Shown: piece by piece, positions 23,580 to 32,025 of the stretch | How positions within the stretch are numbered: the stretch's first letter is position 1 | How the letters are laid out: each line of letters begins with the position of its first letter | From: UMGS1370 sp046957575 | GTDB lineage: Bacteria > Bacillota > Clostridia > Lachnospirales > Lachnospiraceae | Direction: 5' to 3' | DNA length: 64,000 nt | NCBI GenBank assembly: GCA_046957575.1 | Contig: JBKUOG010000001.1 | Coordinates: forward strand, 186,001-250,000 | Notes under the pieces: model-generated | Database searches by the model: none | What the model saw: the letters and a program-made list of their open reading frames with translations, nothing else | What the model was told of the DNA's origin: nothing | Translations under genes and position numbers: made by a program

Positions 23580-23644
23580 TTTTATCACGTCCTTAATCAC
23601 TATTCTTCTATATTCTAAACCAAAACTTGTGTTTCGGCAAGTCT

Positions 23645-24985
23645 TTATTTTCTTAACTTTTCCTGAAGCAGCACCACTTCATCATCCAGCATGGTGATCG
23701 CCGTTCCTAAAACAAACATTCCTTTTTTAATTCCGCCTTCTTCTTTTGGCACTGCCATCCGCACATATTCCGGCGTATGGCCAATATAGTACTGTCTGCC
23801 TTCCAGTGTAACCTCATCTTCTAATAATATACAGCACTCTTTTCCTAAAAAACTTTTACGGTAGCGAAGAGACATAGCGCGCTCTAAGTCAAGAAGAATA
23901 CTGCTTCTTTGAGATTTCACCTCCTCCGGCACCTGGTCAGGCATTTTGTCTGCCTTTGTGCCTTCTCTCCTGGAATATTTAAAGATGTGCATCTCATAAA
24001 AATCTGCTTTTTCTAAAAATTTTCTGGTCTCATCAAATTCTTCTTCTGTCTCTCCCGGAAACCCTGCAATCACATCCGTCGTAATCGCCGGATTGTCAAA
24101 AGCGCGGCGCAGGCGGCGGCATCCTTCCAGATACTCTTCCGGCGTATAATGGCGGTTCATCCGTTTTAAGGTCGCCGCAGAACCGCTCTGCAGGGAAAGA
24201 TGGAAATGAGGGCAGACCTTTGGCATAGAAGAAAGTTCTTTTGCAAACTCTTCTGTCACAATACGAGGTTCCAGGGAACCCAGACGGATTCTCTCCACAC
24301 CGTCAATTGCATGAACCTGGCGGATCAAATCAATCAGTCCTGTCTTTTCTCCCTCTGGAAAGTCTTTTCCATAAGAACTTAAGTGAATGCCGGTCAGAAC
24401 CATCTCCTTGTATCCTTTTTCTACCAGACAACGGGTTTCCTCTGCCACCTCTTCCAGCCTGCGGCTGCGGATACGGCCTCTGGTATAGGGAATAATGCAG
24501 TAGCTGCAAAACTGGTTGCAGCCATCCTGAACCTTTAAAAAGGCTCTGGTATGATCGGCTATTTTCCGAATGTGGAGATCCTCATATTCTTTTGTTTTGG
24601 AAATATCAATCACATAGGATCTAGGCGCCTTCTCTTTTCTGGAAGCCAGATAGCTGTCCAGTATTGCGGGCAGATCTTTCTTTTTATTATTGCCGACAAT
24701 CAGATCTACAGAAGCGTCTTTTTTTAAATGTTCTTCTGCAGACTGGGCATAGCATCCTGCTGCAACGACAATGCTGTCCGGATTTTGCTTTTTGGCGCGG
24801 TGAAGCATCTGCCTGGACTTTTTGTCTGCAATATTGGTTACCGAACAGGTATTGATAATATAGACGTCCGCCTTCTGGCTAAAATCTACAATCTGGTAGC
24901 CGGCTGTTTCCAAAAGCTGCTGCATGGCCTCTGTCTCATAGGCATTGACTTTACATCCTAAGTTGTGTAATGCTGCTGTCTTCAT
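23645..24985 (-). CDS. mtaB: tRNA t6A37 methylthiotransferase MtaB
   Basis: 446 aa. It adds a methylthio group to t6A37 of tRNA, giving ms2t6A. Three domains: the methylthiotransferase N domain with LGCKVNAYETEAM (C11) and further cysteines at INTCSVTN and GCYAQ; the radical SAM domain with CNQFCSYC (CxxxCxxC) and TRGRIRSR; and a C-terminal TRAM domain. Length is normal. Transcribed away from the HPr-like gene; in B. subtilis (yqeV) it closes the dnaK region, and here ireB and ruvX come next. Confidence 0.95.
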   Translation of the reverse strand: MKTAALHNLGCKVNAYETEAMQQLLETAGYQIVDFSQKADVYIINTCSVTNIADKKSRQMLHRAKKQNPDSIVVAAGCYAQSAEEHLKKDASVDLIVGNNKKKDLPAILDSYLASRKEKAPRSYVIDISKTKEYEDLHIRKIADHTRAFLKVQDGCNQFCSYCIIPYTRGRIRSRRLEEVAEETRCLVEKGYKEMVLTGIHLSSYGKDFPEGEKTGLIDLIRQVHAIDGVERIRLGSLEPRIVTEEFAKELSSMPKVCPHFHLSLQSGSAATLKRMNRHYTPEEYLEGCRRLRRAFDNPAITTDVIAGFPGETEEEFDETRKFLEKADFYEMHIFKYSRREGTKADKMPDQVPEEVKSQRSSILLDLERAMSLRYRKSFLGKECCILLEDEVTLEGRQYYIGHTPEYVRMAVPKEEGGIKKGMFVLGTAITMLDDEVVLLQEKLRK

Positions 24986-25022
24986 AAAAGGACTCCTGTG
25001 TTGTTTTCATGTAAACTTTCTA

Positions 25023-25051
25023 TTGACTTTTGTCTGGTATCTTTGTAGTAT
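25023..25051 (+). promoter_or_regulatory. Promoter of the HPr-like gene
   Basis: TTGACT (25023-25028), 17-nt spacer, TAGTAT (25046-25051), and an alternative TATAAT slightly downstream. Confidence 0.5.
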
Positions 25052-25119
25052 ATATAATAGTAAGGTTTTAATTATTTTAATAATTCCTATAATACATAGA
25101 TGCAAGGAGGATTCTTCCA

Positions 25120-25353
25120 ATGAGAACTGTTCACATTTCTTTAAATTCCATCGATAAGGTAAAATCTTTTGTCAACGATTTAGCGAAGTTTGACGCGGAT
25201 TTTGATTTGGTTTCCGGCAGATATATTATTGACGCTAAATCCATTATGGGTATCTTCAGTCTGGATCTTTCCAAGCCAATCGACTTAAATATCCACACTG
25301 AAAACAATATTGAGGAGATTTTAAATACCCTTTCTCCTTATACCATTGATTAA
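25120..25353 (+). CDS. HPr-like protein without the phospho-acceptor histidine
   Basis: 77 aa, AAGGAGG 9 nt before the ATG. The fold pattern of phosphocarrier HPr is visible: VNDLAKFDADFDLVSGR and the hallmark IDAKSIMGIFSL (37-48), with a Ser at 41 where HPr Ser46 would sit. The segment that should carry GLHARPA (around residue 15) reads LNSIDKVKSF and has no His, so it cannot pass phosphate in the PTS. The conserved Ser region suggests a regulatory or sensing role, perhaps like Crh, though Crh also retains more of HPr. Single-gene unit with its own promoter and terminator. Confidence 0.75.
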   Translation: MRTVHISLNSIDKVKSFVNDLAKFDADFDLVSGRYIIDAKSIMGIFSLDLSKPIDLNIHTENNIEEILNTLSPYTID

Positions 25354-25371
25354 TCTCACCTGTAAGCACAT

Positions 25372-25402
25372 GGGGCTGCCGTTATACGGCGGCCCCTTTT
25401 CT
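25372..25402 (+). terminator. Terminator of the HPr-like gene
   Basis: GGGGCTGCC (25372-25380) and GGCGGCCCC (25388-25396), then TTTTC. Lies between convergent genes. Confidence 0.85.
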
Positions 25403-25418
25403 CATCCTCTTGTCCTAT

Positions 25419-26600
25419 TTAGCGGCACCATACCGTCTCTGCAGTCTCAATAGCAATCTCTATCATCTCATCGATCTTTTCCATCAGATTTTCTTCAGAA
25501 CGACGGATAATGCCAAGATTTGGTTTAGTGACCGGATGTTTTGCCACAAAAATGGTGCAGCAGTCCTCATAAGGCTGAATGGAAGTCTCAAAGGTTCCGA
25601 TTTTTTCTGCTACATCCACAATTTCCTGCTTGTCAAATCCAATTACAGGACGGAATACCGGCATTGTGCAGGCATCGTCTGTCGCAGCCAGAGACTGCAT
25701 AGTCTGGGATGCCACCTGCCCGATGCTTTCTCCCGTAATCAGCCCATGGCAGTTATTTGCCAAAGCCAGTTTTTCTGCAATCCGCATCATATAACGGCGC
25801 ATGATAATCGTCAGTTCCTCATGGGGACACTGCTCATAAATATAAAGCTGAATGTCTGTAAAGTTGACAATGTGAAGAGGAACAGGACCTGCATATTGGG
25901 CTACCAGTTTTGCCAGATCTACTACTTTCTGTTTTGCCCGATCACTGGTATAGGGCGGAGCGTGGAAATAAACAGCTTCCAGCCGGACTCCTCTTTTGGC
26001 AATCATGTAGCCTGCCACCGGACTGTCAATTCCACCGGACAAAAGCAGCATTGCTTTTCCATTGGTTCCAACCGGCATTCCGCCAGGACCCGGAATAGTC
26101 TCAGAAAAGATGTTGACTCTTTGCCGTACTTCTACATGGAGCAGAACGTCCGGATTGTGCACATCCACTTTTGTCTCCGGATACGTCTCTAAAATCACTT
26201 CTCCCAGATCCCGATTAATCTGCTCTGAGTTGACCGGGTAATGCTTATTTGCTCTTCTGGCCGCTACCTTAAAGGTAAAATGTTTGTCCGGATAAACCTG
26301 ATCTACATACATTTTTACCTGCTCTTTTAAATCTGCATACCCTTTATCTTCAATCTGGACCATGGGGCAGATTGCAGCAATGCCGAATACTTTCTTTAAC
26401 GCTTCCACTGCTTCGTCAAAATCAAAAGGTTTGGATGCCTGAGCATAAATGCGGCCAGATTCTTTTGTTACCAAAAAGCCTCCGTCCACTCCTTTTAATG
26501 CATGATTGATCTGTTTGACTAGTGCATCTTCAAACAGATACCGGTTCTTGCCTTTTACGCCGATCTCGGCATATTTAATTAAAAATGACTGGTATTCCAT
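25419..26600 (-). CDS. thiI: tRNA uracil 4-sulfurtransferase ThiI
   Basis: 393 aa from the ATG at 26598-26600 with AGGAAGGAA upstream. It adenylates U8 of tRNA and inserts sulfur (4-thiouridine); it also serves thiazole synthesis in some bacteria. NFLD-THUMP domain at the N-terminus, then the PP-loop LLLSGGIDSPVAGYM and the C-terminal part with CTMPVFRPVIGFDKQEI. It lacks the rhodanese extension of E. coli ThiI, as usual in Firmicutes. The cysteine desulfurase gene lies 17 nt upstream and is probably its dedicated sulfur donor. Confidence 0.95.
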   Translation of the reverse strand: MEYQSFLIKYAEIGVKGKNRYLFEDALVKQINHALKGVDGGFLVTKESGRIYAQASKPFDFDEAVEALKKVFGIAAICPMVQIEDKGYADLKEQVKMYVDQVYPDKHFTFKVAARRANKHYPVNSEQINRDLGEVILETYPETKVDVHNPDVLLHVEVRQRVNIFSETIPGPGGMPVGTNGKAMLLLSGGIDSPVAGYMIAKRGVRLEAVYFHAPPYTSDRAKQKVVDLAKLVAQYAGPVPLHIVNFTDIQLYIYEQCPHEELTIIMRRYMMRIAEKLALANNCHGLITGESIGQVASQTMQSLAATDDACTMPVFRPVIGFDKQEIVDVAEKIGTFETSIQPYEDCCTIFVAKHPVTKPNLGIIRRSEENLMEKIDEMIEIAIETAETVWCR

Positions 26601-26617
26601 ACTAATTCCTTCCTGTG

Positions 26618-27784
26618 TTATCCTCTCTGATACCGGCGCAGAACCGGCAGCAGTTCCTTCAGCGCCTCGATACATACATCGATCTCTTCTGTGGTGTTAA
26701 AACGGCCGAAACTGAACCGTAATGTAGCGTCCAAATATTCTCTTCCCACTCCGATACTCTTTAACGTACCACTGATAGCCGGATGGTTGGAAGAGCAGGC
26801 AGAACCGGAAGAAACGTAGATTCCCTTATCTTCCAGTGCGTGCAGCAGCACCTCACTCCGGACTCCCCGAAAGCTTACGCTGGCAATCTGAGGCGCGCTG
26901 TCCAGCCCCTTTTTGCTGTTTACAACAACTCCCTCTAGCTGGCTGACCTGATCGGTAAAGTAGTCTTTCAGACTGCAGAGATAGGCAATCTTATTGTCAA
27001 AATCCATATAAGCTTCCTTTGCTGCCTGCCCAAGCCCTGCAATTCCCGGCACATTTTCTGTACCGGAACGCATATTTTTCTGCTGGCCGCCTCCTAATAT
27101 AAGCGGCTTTACCTTGGCTTTCTCATTGATATATATAAATCCTGCTCCCTTTGGCCCATGAATTTTATGGGCGCTGACGGAAAGCAAATCAATCCCCTGT
27201 TTTTTGGGGCGGATCAAGTATTTTCCATATGCCTGGATTGCGTCTACATGAAATAGCGCTTTCGGACTTTTTTCCCGAATCACAGAACCAATCTCTTCAA
27301 TCGGCTCTACGGCTCCCACTTCATTATTGACATACATAATGGAAACCAGAATCGTATCTGGGCACAGACTCTCTCTTAGTTCATCCAGTGAAATGTGTCC
27401 GTCCTTATCCACCGAAAGGTAGGTTACTTCAAATCCCAGTTCTTCCAAAAAAATCAGAGGATTATAGACAGAGGGGTGTTCGATTCTGGTGGTGACAATG
27501 TGATTGCCAGCCCTTTTATTGGCCATAGCCGCCCCAATCAGAGCCATGTTGTTGGATTCTGTCCCTCCGGAAGTAAAAACAATTTCCTTTGGCTGCACTT
27601 TCAAAGTCTTTGCAATCGTCTCCGCCGCCTCTTTTACATAATCTTCCGCCTCTTTTCCCTTGCGGTGTCTGGCAGAAGGATTGCCGTAATCCTCCGTCAT
27701 GGTTTTTATCACAATCTCTTTCACACTATCCAAAACCTTAGTGGTGGCGGAATTGTCAAAATAAATTTCATCGCGACTTACCAT
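26618..27784 (-). CDS. Cysteine desulfurase paired with ThiI
   Basis: 388 aa. PLP enzyme that takes sulfur from cysteine and passes it on as a persulfide. Visible residues: H103 in TTRIEHPSV, PLP lysine K207 in SAHKIHGPKG, active Cys C330 in SSGSACSS. Class I NifS/IscS type by the short region before the Cys. Its neighbour thiI suggests it supplies tRNA thiolation (NifZ-like in Bacillus), not general Fe-S cluster assembly; no iscU-like gene is adjacent. AAGGAG stands 9 nt before the ATG. Confidence 0.94.
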   Translation of the reverse strand: MVSRDEIYFDNSATTKVLDSVKEIVIKTMTEDYGNPSARHRKGKEAEDYVKEAAETIAKTLKVQPKEIVFTSGGTESNNMALIGAAMANKRAGNHIVTTRIEHPSVYNPLIFLEELGFEVTYLSVDKDGHISLDELRESLCPDTILVSIMYVNNEVGAVEPIEEIGSVIREKSPKALFHVDAIQAYGKYLIRPKKQGIDLLSVSAHKIHGPKGAGFIYINEKAKVKPLILGGGQQKNMRSGTENVPGIAGLGQAAKEAYMDFDNKIAYLCSLKDYFTDQVSQLEGVVVNSKKGLDSAPQIASVSFRGVRSEVLLHALEDKGIYVSSGSACSSNHPAISGTLKSIGVGREYLDATLRFSFGRFNTTEEIDVCIEALKELLPVLRRYQRG

Positions 27785-27809
27785 ATTGTATCTGCTCCTT
27801 CAATCAACG

Positions 27810-28553
27810 CTAAAACGCGCCCTCTGCTTTCATCATCAGCAGGGCTAAAACAGCAATGCCGGCAGTCTCTGTGCGCAGGATCCGCTTTCCCAGCGAAACC
27901 GGAACCGCCCCCATCTCTTTTGCCAGTTCAATCTCTTTCTCGTCAAATCCGCCTTCCGGACCGATAAATATGCCTACAGACCGGATCCCGGAATCGATAT
28001 GTTCCAGGGCTGACTTAGTACCTGCCATCCCGGACTCATTCTCATAGGGAATCCAGACCGCATCCAGTTTTCCTGCTGTGTCAAGAGCTTCCCTAAAAGA
28101 TAAAACCGGTTCAATCTTTGGAATCACTCCCCTTTTAGACTGCTTGGCCGCACTTTCTGCAATGGCCTGCCATCTTTCCAGCTTTGATTTTTCTTTTTTT
28201 CCGTCCAGTTTTACCACTGCATTTTTGGTCGCAGTGGGGATGATGGCGTAAACGCCCAATTCCACTGCCTTCTGGATGATCAGTTCCATTTTATCGGATT
28301 TGGGAAGTCCCTGAAACAGGCAGATGCGCACAGGAAGTTCTCTGCTGTCCATTTTTTCTTCAATGGATGCTTCTACCTGGCTGCTGTCCATAGAATCAAT
28401 CCGGCACAGATAATCTGTCCCGGAGCCGTCACTGACTAAAATCTGTTCTCCTGGTTTCATCCGCAGAGCATTTTTAATGTGGTTGACATCTGATCCAGAA
28501 ATGACCAGTTTCTCTTCTCCCACAGACCGGGGAGATACAAAAAAATGATGCAT
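27810..28553 (-). CDS. rsmE: 16S rRNA m3U1498 methyltransferase RsmE
   Basis: 247 aa. SPOUT-class methyltransferase acting on helix 44 of 16S rRNA. PUA-like N-domain (1-70), then the knot: SVGIFIGPEGGFDEKEIELAKEMGAVPVSLGKRILRTETAGIAVLALLM, with the GPEGG and LRTETA motifs that bind SAM. Begins immediately after the prmA stop, so the pair is co-translated. prmA-rsmE is the standard order in the dnaK region of Firmicutes. Confidence 0.95.
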   Translation of the reverse strand: MHHFFVSPRSVGEEKLVISGSDVNHIKNALRMKPGEQILVSDGSGTDYLCRIDSMDSSQVEASIEEKMDSRELPVRICLFQGLPKSDKMELIIQKAVELGVYAIIPTATKNAVVKLDGKKEKSKLERWQAIAESAAKQSKRGVIPKIEPVLSFREALDTAGKLDAVWIPYENESGMAGTKSALEHIDSGIRSVGIFIGPEGGFDEKEIELAKEMGAVPVSLGKRILRTETAGIAVLALLMMKAEGAF

Positions 28554-29510
28554 TTATTTTCTCCTGGCTGTTACCGAAACCCACTCACCCTGATACGTCA
28601 CTTCGATTACTTCAAATTCTTCATTAGCTTCAAATGCATCCCGGACTGCCTGCTCTTTCATATTGATGATACCGGAAGTAATAAAGATTCCTCCACGCTT
28701 TATGTGAACTGGTATTTCCTTTTGCAGCATAATAATCACGTCTGCCAGAATGTTGGCGACCGCAATATCGCACCACTCATAGCCGGCCCAGTCCTGGATT
28801 GTTTTATCATCAATAATATTTCCCTGAATCACTGCAAACTTATCACCGGAAATCTGGTTGGATTCCAGATTTTCGCCTACTGCCTGAACAGCATTTTCAT
28901 CTAAGTCAGTTCCTTTTACTTCTTTTGCGCCTAATTTTAAAGCTGCAATGCCCAAAATGCCGCTACCGGTTCCCACATCCAGCACCTTTGACTCAGAAGT
29001 TACATATTTCTGAAGCTGGCGGATACAAAGCTGAGTCGTCTCATGCATGCCAGTGCCGAATGCAGTGCCCGGATCAATCTGAATCAGCAGCTTATCTTTA
29101 TGCTCTTTAGGGATCTCCTCCCAGGTAGGCTTAATCAAAATGTTATCTACGGTAAAGGGCTTAAAATACTGCTTCCAATTATTGATCCAGTCCTTGTCCT
29201 CTGTCTCGGAAGCCTCGATGGTTCTGGCGCCCAGGTTTACAAATAAAGCCAGATCGTCCAGTCCCTCTTCCACCTTTTTCAAAATATCCTCTGCATCGTC
29301 CTCATCATCTAAATAAAAGCTGACTTTCGCTACGCCGTCATCCGGACCCAGATCCGGAAGAATGTCAATGAACATCCCTTTTGTCTCTTTTTCGGTCAGA
29401 GGAATCTTATCTTCAATCTCGATTCCCTCAATTCCTATCTCGTCAAACATGCTGCTGACCAAATCTACCGCTTCTGTGGTAGTTGTTAACGTAAATTTTT
29501 TCCACTTCAT
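28554..29510 (-). CDS. prmA: Ribosomal protein L11 methyltransferase PrmA
   Basis: 318 aa from the ATG at 29508-29510, with AGGAG upstream. It trimethylates L11. N-terminal substrate domain, then the Rossmann methyltransferase: IDPGTAFGTGMHETTQLC, VLDVGTGSGILGIAALKLGAKEVKGTDLDENAV (SAM loop and acidic end) and ANILADVI. Full length. In many genomes it follows dnaJ directly; here marR, citrate synthase, ogt and a transglutaminase gene intervene. Confidence 0.95.
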   Translation of the reverse strand: MKWKKFTLTTTTEAVDLVSSMFDEIGIEGIEIEDKIPLTEKETKGMFIDILPDLGPDDGVAKVSFYLDDEDDAEDILKKVEEGLDDLALFVNLGARTIEASETEDKDWINNWKQYFKPFTVDNILIKPTWEEIPKEHKDKLLIQIDPGTAFGTGMHETTQLCIRQLQKYVTSESKVLDVGTGSGILGIAALKLGAKEVKGTDLDENAVQAVGENLESNQISGDKFAVIQGNIIDDKTIQDWAGYEWCDIAVANILADVIIMLQKEIPVHIKRGGIFITSGIINMKEQAVRDAFEANEEFEVIEVTYQGEWVSVTARRK

Positions 29511-29610
29511 AGGATTGCTCCTGTTCCTTCTAAATTGTGCACGTTCCATCATAGCATATTTTCTTTTTACTGACAATAACTTCTAATTTTTATCGTTCTT
29601 TTCCTGTTTC

Positions 29611-29896
29611 ATCTTCTTGCCCTTCGGACAAGAAGCATCCCTCGCTTTGCTCGGTCAATTCCGATTTTCCTATTTTGATTCCTTCCTCATCTTCTTGCCC
29701 TTCGGACAAGAAGCATCCCTCGCTTTGCTCGGTCAATTCCGNNNNNNNNNNNNNNNNNNNNNNNNNNNNNNNNNNNNNNNNNNNNNNNNNNNNNNNNNNN
29801 NNNNNNNNNNNNNNNNNNNNNNNNNNNNNNNNNNNNNNNNNTCCTTCCTCATCTTCTTGCCCTTCGGACAAGAAGCATCCCTCGCTTTGCTCGGTC
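29611..29896. repeat. 78-bp tandem repeat array across an assembly gap
   Basis: Unit boundaries: 29611-29688 complete, 29689 onward broken at 29741 by N, and a last unit starting 29851 and ending 29896. The visible copies are identical over their shared length. Each unit begins ATCTTCTTGCCCTTCGGACA and forms a CTTCTTG...CAAGAAG hairpin like the short hairpin of the miniature elements. The true number of units is hidden by the gap. The array stops 2 nt before the marR stop codon. 78 is divisible by 3, so spurious open frames cross it on both strands. Confidence 0.85.
29742..29841. other. Assembly gap (100 N)
   Basis: Exactly 100 undetermined bases, a placeholder length. It falls inside the 78-bp tandem array, which explains the failed assembly. 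Confidence 0.99.
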
Positions 29897-29898
29897 TC

Positions 29899-30351
29899 TT
29901 ATTTGTCTTTGGATTCCACTTTTTTCAGAATCGTTTTTATCTCTGATACACAGCCTAAAAACCGCTCCAGTTCATAGGGTGATAGCTGACCAAATCGCTG
30001 TTTTAACTGTTCTTTTACATATTTTTTCTCTTTTCGGATAAATGCTTTGCCTTTAGGAGTCAGGCGCACAAACACCAGCTTGCGGTTTGTCTCATCATAA
30101 AAGCGTTCCGCATATCCTTCTTCCACTAACGGGGCTATGACTCTGGTGGCCTGCTCTCTGGAGGCAGCAATACTCTCTGCCACCTGTCCCATGGTCATCT
30201 CTCCCTTGCTCCCTAATGCCAAAAGAGCATAAAACTGATGGCGGGAAAATCTAATCTCCCTGTAATCTAACGAATAAAGCAGCACTTTCTGGCACGTAAA
30301 AAACGTCTCAAACAGAGCTGTAATTTCCCTGTCATCGGTTACACTGTCCAT
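29899..30351 (-). CDS. MarR-family transcriptional regulator
   Basis: 150 aa. Winged helix dimer: a helical start, then ALGSKGEMTMGQVAESIAASREQATRVIAPLVEEGYAERFYDETNRKLVFVRLTPKGKAFI, with recognition helix (about 63-80) and the wing DETNRK. It would bind a palindrome and release it on ligand binding. Transcribed away from the citrate synthase gene; their shared 128-bp intergenic region has a candidate operator, so it may control itself and citrate synthase. Confidence 0.92.
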   Translation of the reverse strand: MDSVTDDREITALFETFFTCQKVLLYSLDYREIRFSRHQFYALLALGSKGEMTMGQVAESIAASREQATRVIAPLVEEGYAERFYDETNRKLVFVRLTPKGKAFIRKEKKYVKEQLKQRFGQLSPYELERFLGCVSEIKTILKKVESKDK

Positions 30352-30393
30352 AAAATTCCCTCCTAGGGCTATTATAGCGGATTCCTATCAGAT

Positions 30394-30423
30394 GTCAATG
30401 ATTAATCCTTGATTATGATTGAC
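30394..30423. promoter_or_regulatory. Candidate operator between marR and citrate synthase
   Basis: GTCAAT (30394-30399) and ATTGAC (30418-30423) are inverted, with further ATTAATC/GATTAT symmetry between them. It overlaps the -35 box of the citrate synthase promoter. Confidence 0.45.
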
Positions 30424-30448
30424 AAATATCAATTAAAGATGGTATACT
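30419..30448 (+). promoter_or_regulatory. Promoter of the citrate synthase gene
   Basis: TTGACA (30419-30424), 18-nt spacer, TATACT (30443-30448). AAGGAGGA precedes the ATG at 30480. Confidence 0.75.
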
Positions 30449-30479
30449 GACTCTATCACTTTTTTGAAGGAGGAATTTT

Positions 30480-31847
30480 ATGGCAGATAATCGTTTATAT
30501 GTTGAAGAATACGCCGCCCAGCAGCTGAAAGAATGCATCAGTCACAACACCATTGATCCAGTTCTTTTTTCTGAGTACGGTGTCAAACGCGGCTTAAGGG
30601 ATAAAAACGGCAAGGGCGTTTTAGCCGGTCTTACCAATATTTCCTTAATTCAGTCCCGCAAAGAAGAAAACGGGCAGTCTGTTCCCTGCGATGGCCGTCT
30701 TTTGTACCGCGGCTATGATATCCGCGATCTTGTAAAAGGCTTTTTAGAAGCCCATCATTTCGGTTTTGAAGAGATTACCTACCTGCTTTTATTCGGAGTT
30801 CTTCCTGATGAATCCCAGTTAGCCAAATTTCAGGATATTCTTACCCGCAGCAATTTTCTCCCCACTAACTTTGTCCGCGATGTAATTATGAAAGCCCCCG
30901 GCAAGGATATTATGAATTCCATGACGAAAAGCGTTTTAACCCTGGCATCTTATGACGACAAGATTTCTGACAATTCTCTGGAAAATGTACTTCGCCAGTG
31001 TTTAAGCCTAATCGCCACGTTTCCCAGCATGGCCGTATATGCCTACCACGCTTACAACCATTATGAACGGGATGACAGTCTGTACATCCATCGCCCGGAT
31101 CCCAGTCTTTCCACAGCAGAAAATATTCTGCGGCTTCTCCGTCCGGACAAATCCTACTCTGCTCTGGAAGCCAATGTGCTGGATCTGGCTTTAGTGCTTC
31201 ACATGGAGCATGGCGGCGGAAATAACTCTACATTTACTACACGTGTGGTTACTTCTTCTGGCTCGGACACATATTCTGTCATTGCTGCTGCCTTATCCTC
31301 CCTAAAAGGTCCGAAACATGGCGGCGCTAATATTAAAGTCGTGGAAATGATGGCAGATATTAAGGAGCATGTAAAGGATACCTCGGATCCGGAGGAAGTA
31401 CAGGCCTATCTGGAAAAAATTCTCCACAAAGAAGCCTTTGACAAAAAGGGCCTGATTTACGGCATGGGCCATGCAGTTTACTCCATCTCTGATCCCCGCG
31501 CCCTGATTTTTAAAGGCTTTGTAGAAAAACTGGCAAGGGAAAAAGGACGCAACAATGATTTTGCTCTCTATTCTATGGTCGAAACCATGGCTCCTAAGGT
31601 GATTGCCGGAGAACGTGCTATTTACAAAGGTGTCAGCGCCAATGTTGACTTTTACAGCGGCTTCGTGTACAGTATGCTGGATATTCCTACAGAACTGTTT
31701 ACTCCTATGTTTGCCATTGCCCGTATTGTAGGCTGGAGCGCACACCGGTTAGAAGAGTTAATCAATGTGGATAAGATTATCCGTCCTGCTTACCAGAGTC
31801 TGTTAAGTGAAGGTTCTCTTCCCTACATAAAGATGGAAGATCGATAA
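30480..31847 (+). CDS. Citrate synthase
   Basis: 455 aa. It condenses oxaloacetate and acetyl-CoA to citrate in the cytosol. Family motifs: DGRLLYRGYDIRDLV near residue 73, a substrate His in LHMEHGGGNNSTFTTRVV, KGPKHGGANIKVVEMM, and GMGHAVYSISDPRA with the catalytic His/Asp neighbourhood. It has a roughly 45-residue N-terminal extension before the common core, as in other clostridial enzymes. No aconitase or isocitrate dehydrogenase is nearby, so it probably serves glutamate synthesis. A miniature element begins 3 nt past the stop. Confidence 0.94.
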   Translation: MADNRLYVEEYAAQQLKECISHNTIDPVLFSEYGVKRGLRDKNGKGVLAGLTNISLIQSRKEENGQSVPCDGRLLYRGYDIRDLVKGFLEAHHFGFEEITYLLLFGVLPDESQLAKFQDILTRSNFLPTNFVRDVIMKAPGKDIMNSMTKSVLTLASYDDKISDNSLENVLRQCLSLIATFPSMAVYAYHAYNHYERDDSLYIHRPDPSLSTAENILRLLRPDKSYSALEANVLDLALVLHMEHGGGNNSTFTTRVVTSSGSDTYSVIAAALSSLKGPKHGGANIKVVEMMADIKEHVKDTSDPEEVQAYLEKILHKEAFDKKGLIYGMGHAVYSISDPRALIFKGFVEKLAREKGRNNDFALYSMVETMAPKVIAGERAIYKGVSANVDFYSGFVYSMLDIPTELFTPMFAIARIVGWSAHRLEELINVDKIIRPAYQSLLSEGSLPYIKMEDR

Positions 31848-31850
31848 TTT

Positions 31851-32019
31851 GTAATAGTTCAGCCATGCGAAGATTCAGACAGGAAAAAGTGTTGAAAGCT
31901 TGTTTTCATAAGATTTTTCCTATCTGAAAAGAGTTTTCCTGTCTGAATCTTCATAGGGCACACGCCCGACGCTTCTTGTCCGCATAAGCTGGCAAGAAGA
32001 TGCAAGGCTGAACTGTTAC
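31851..32019. mobile_element. Miniature element, 169 bp, copy 3
   Basis: Same orientation as copy 2. Begins GTAATAGTTCAGCCATGC and ends TGCAAGGCTGAACTGTTAC. It differs from the 150-bp copies by an extra 19 bp (TTTTTCCTATCTGAAAAGA) inside the long hairpin, a partial tandem duplication. Flanked by ATAATTT at 31844-31850 and 32020-32026. It fills the whole space between the convergent citrate synthase and ogt genes and may act as a two-way terminator. Confidence 0.88.
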
Positions 32020-32025
32020 ATAATT

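Noticed and set aside
25565..25580. GGCTGAAT as another element end
   Set aside because: It is inside thiI coding sequence, lacks the GTTAC terminus and has no partner.
29590..29871. Open frames with a 26-residue repeat across the tandem array, on both strands
   Set aside because: The 78-bp period is a multiple of three, so frames stay open by chance; no ribosome site, and the assembly gap lies inside.
29611..29896. Tandem array as a CRISPR
   Set aside because: The whole 78-bp unit repeats, with no variable spacers.
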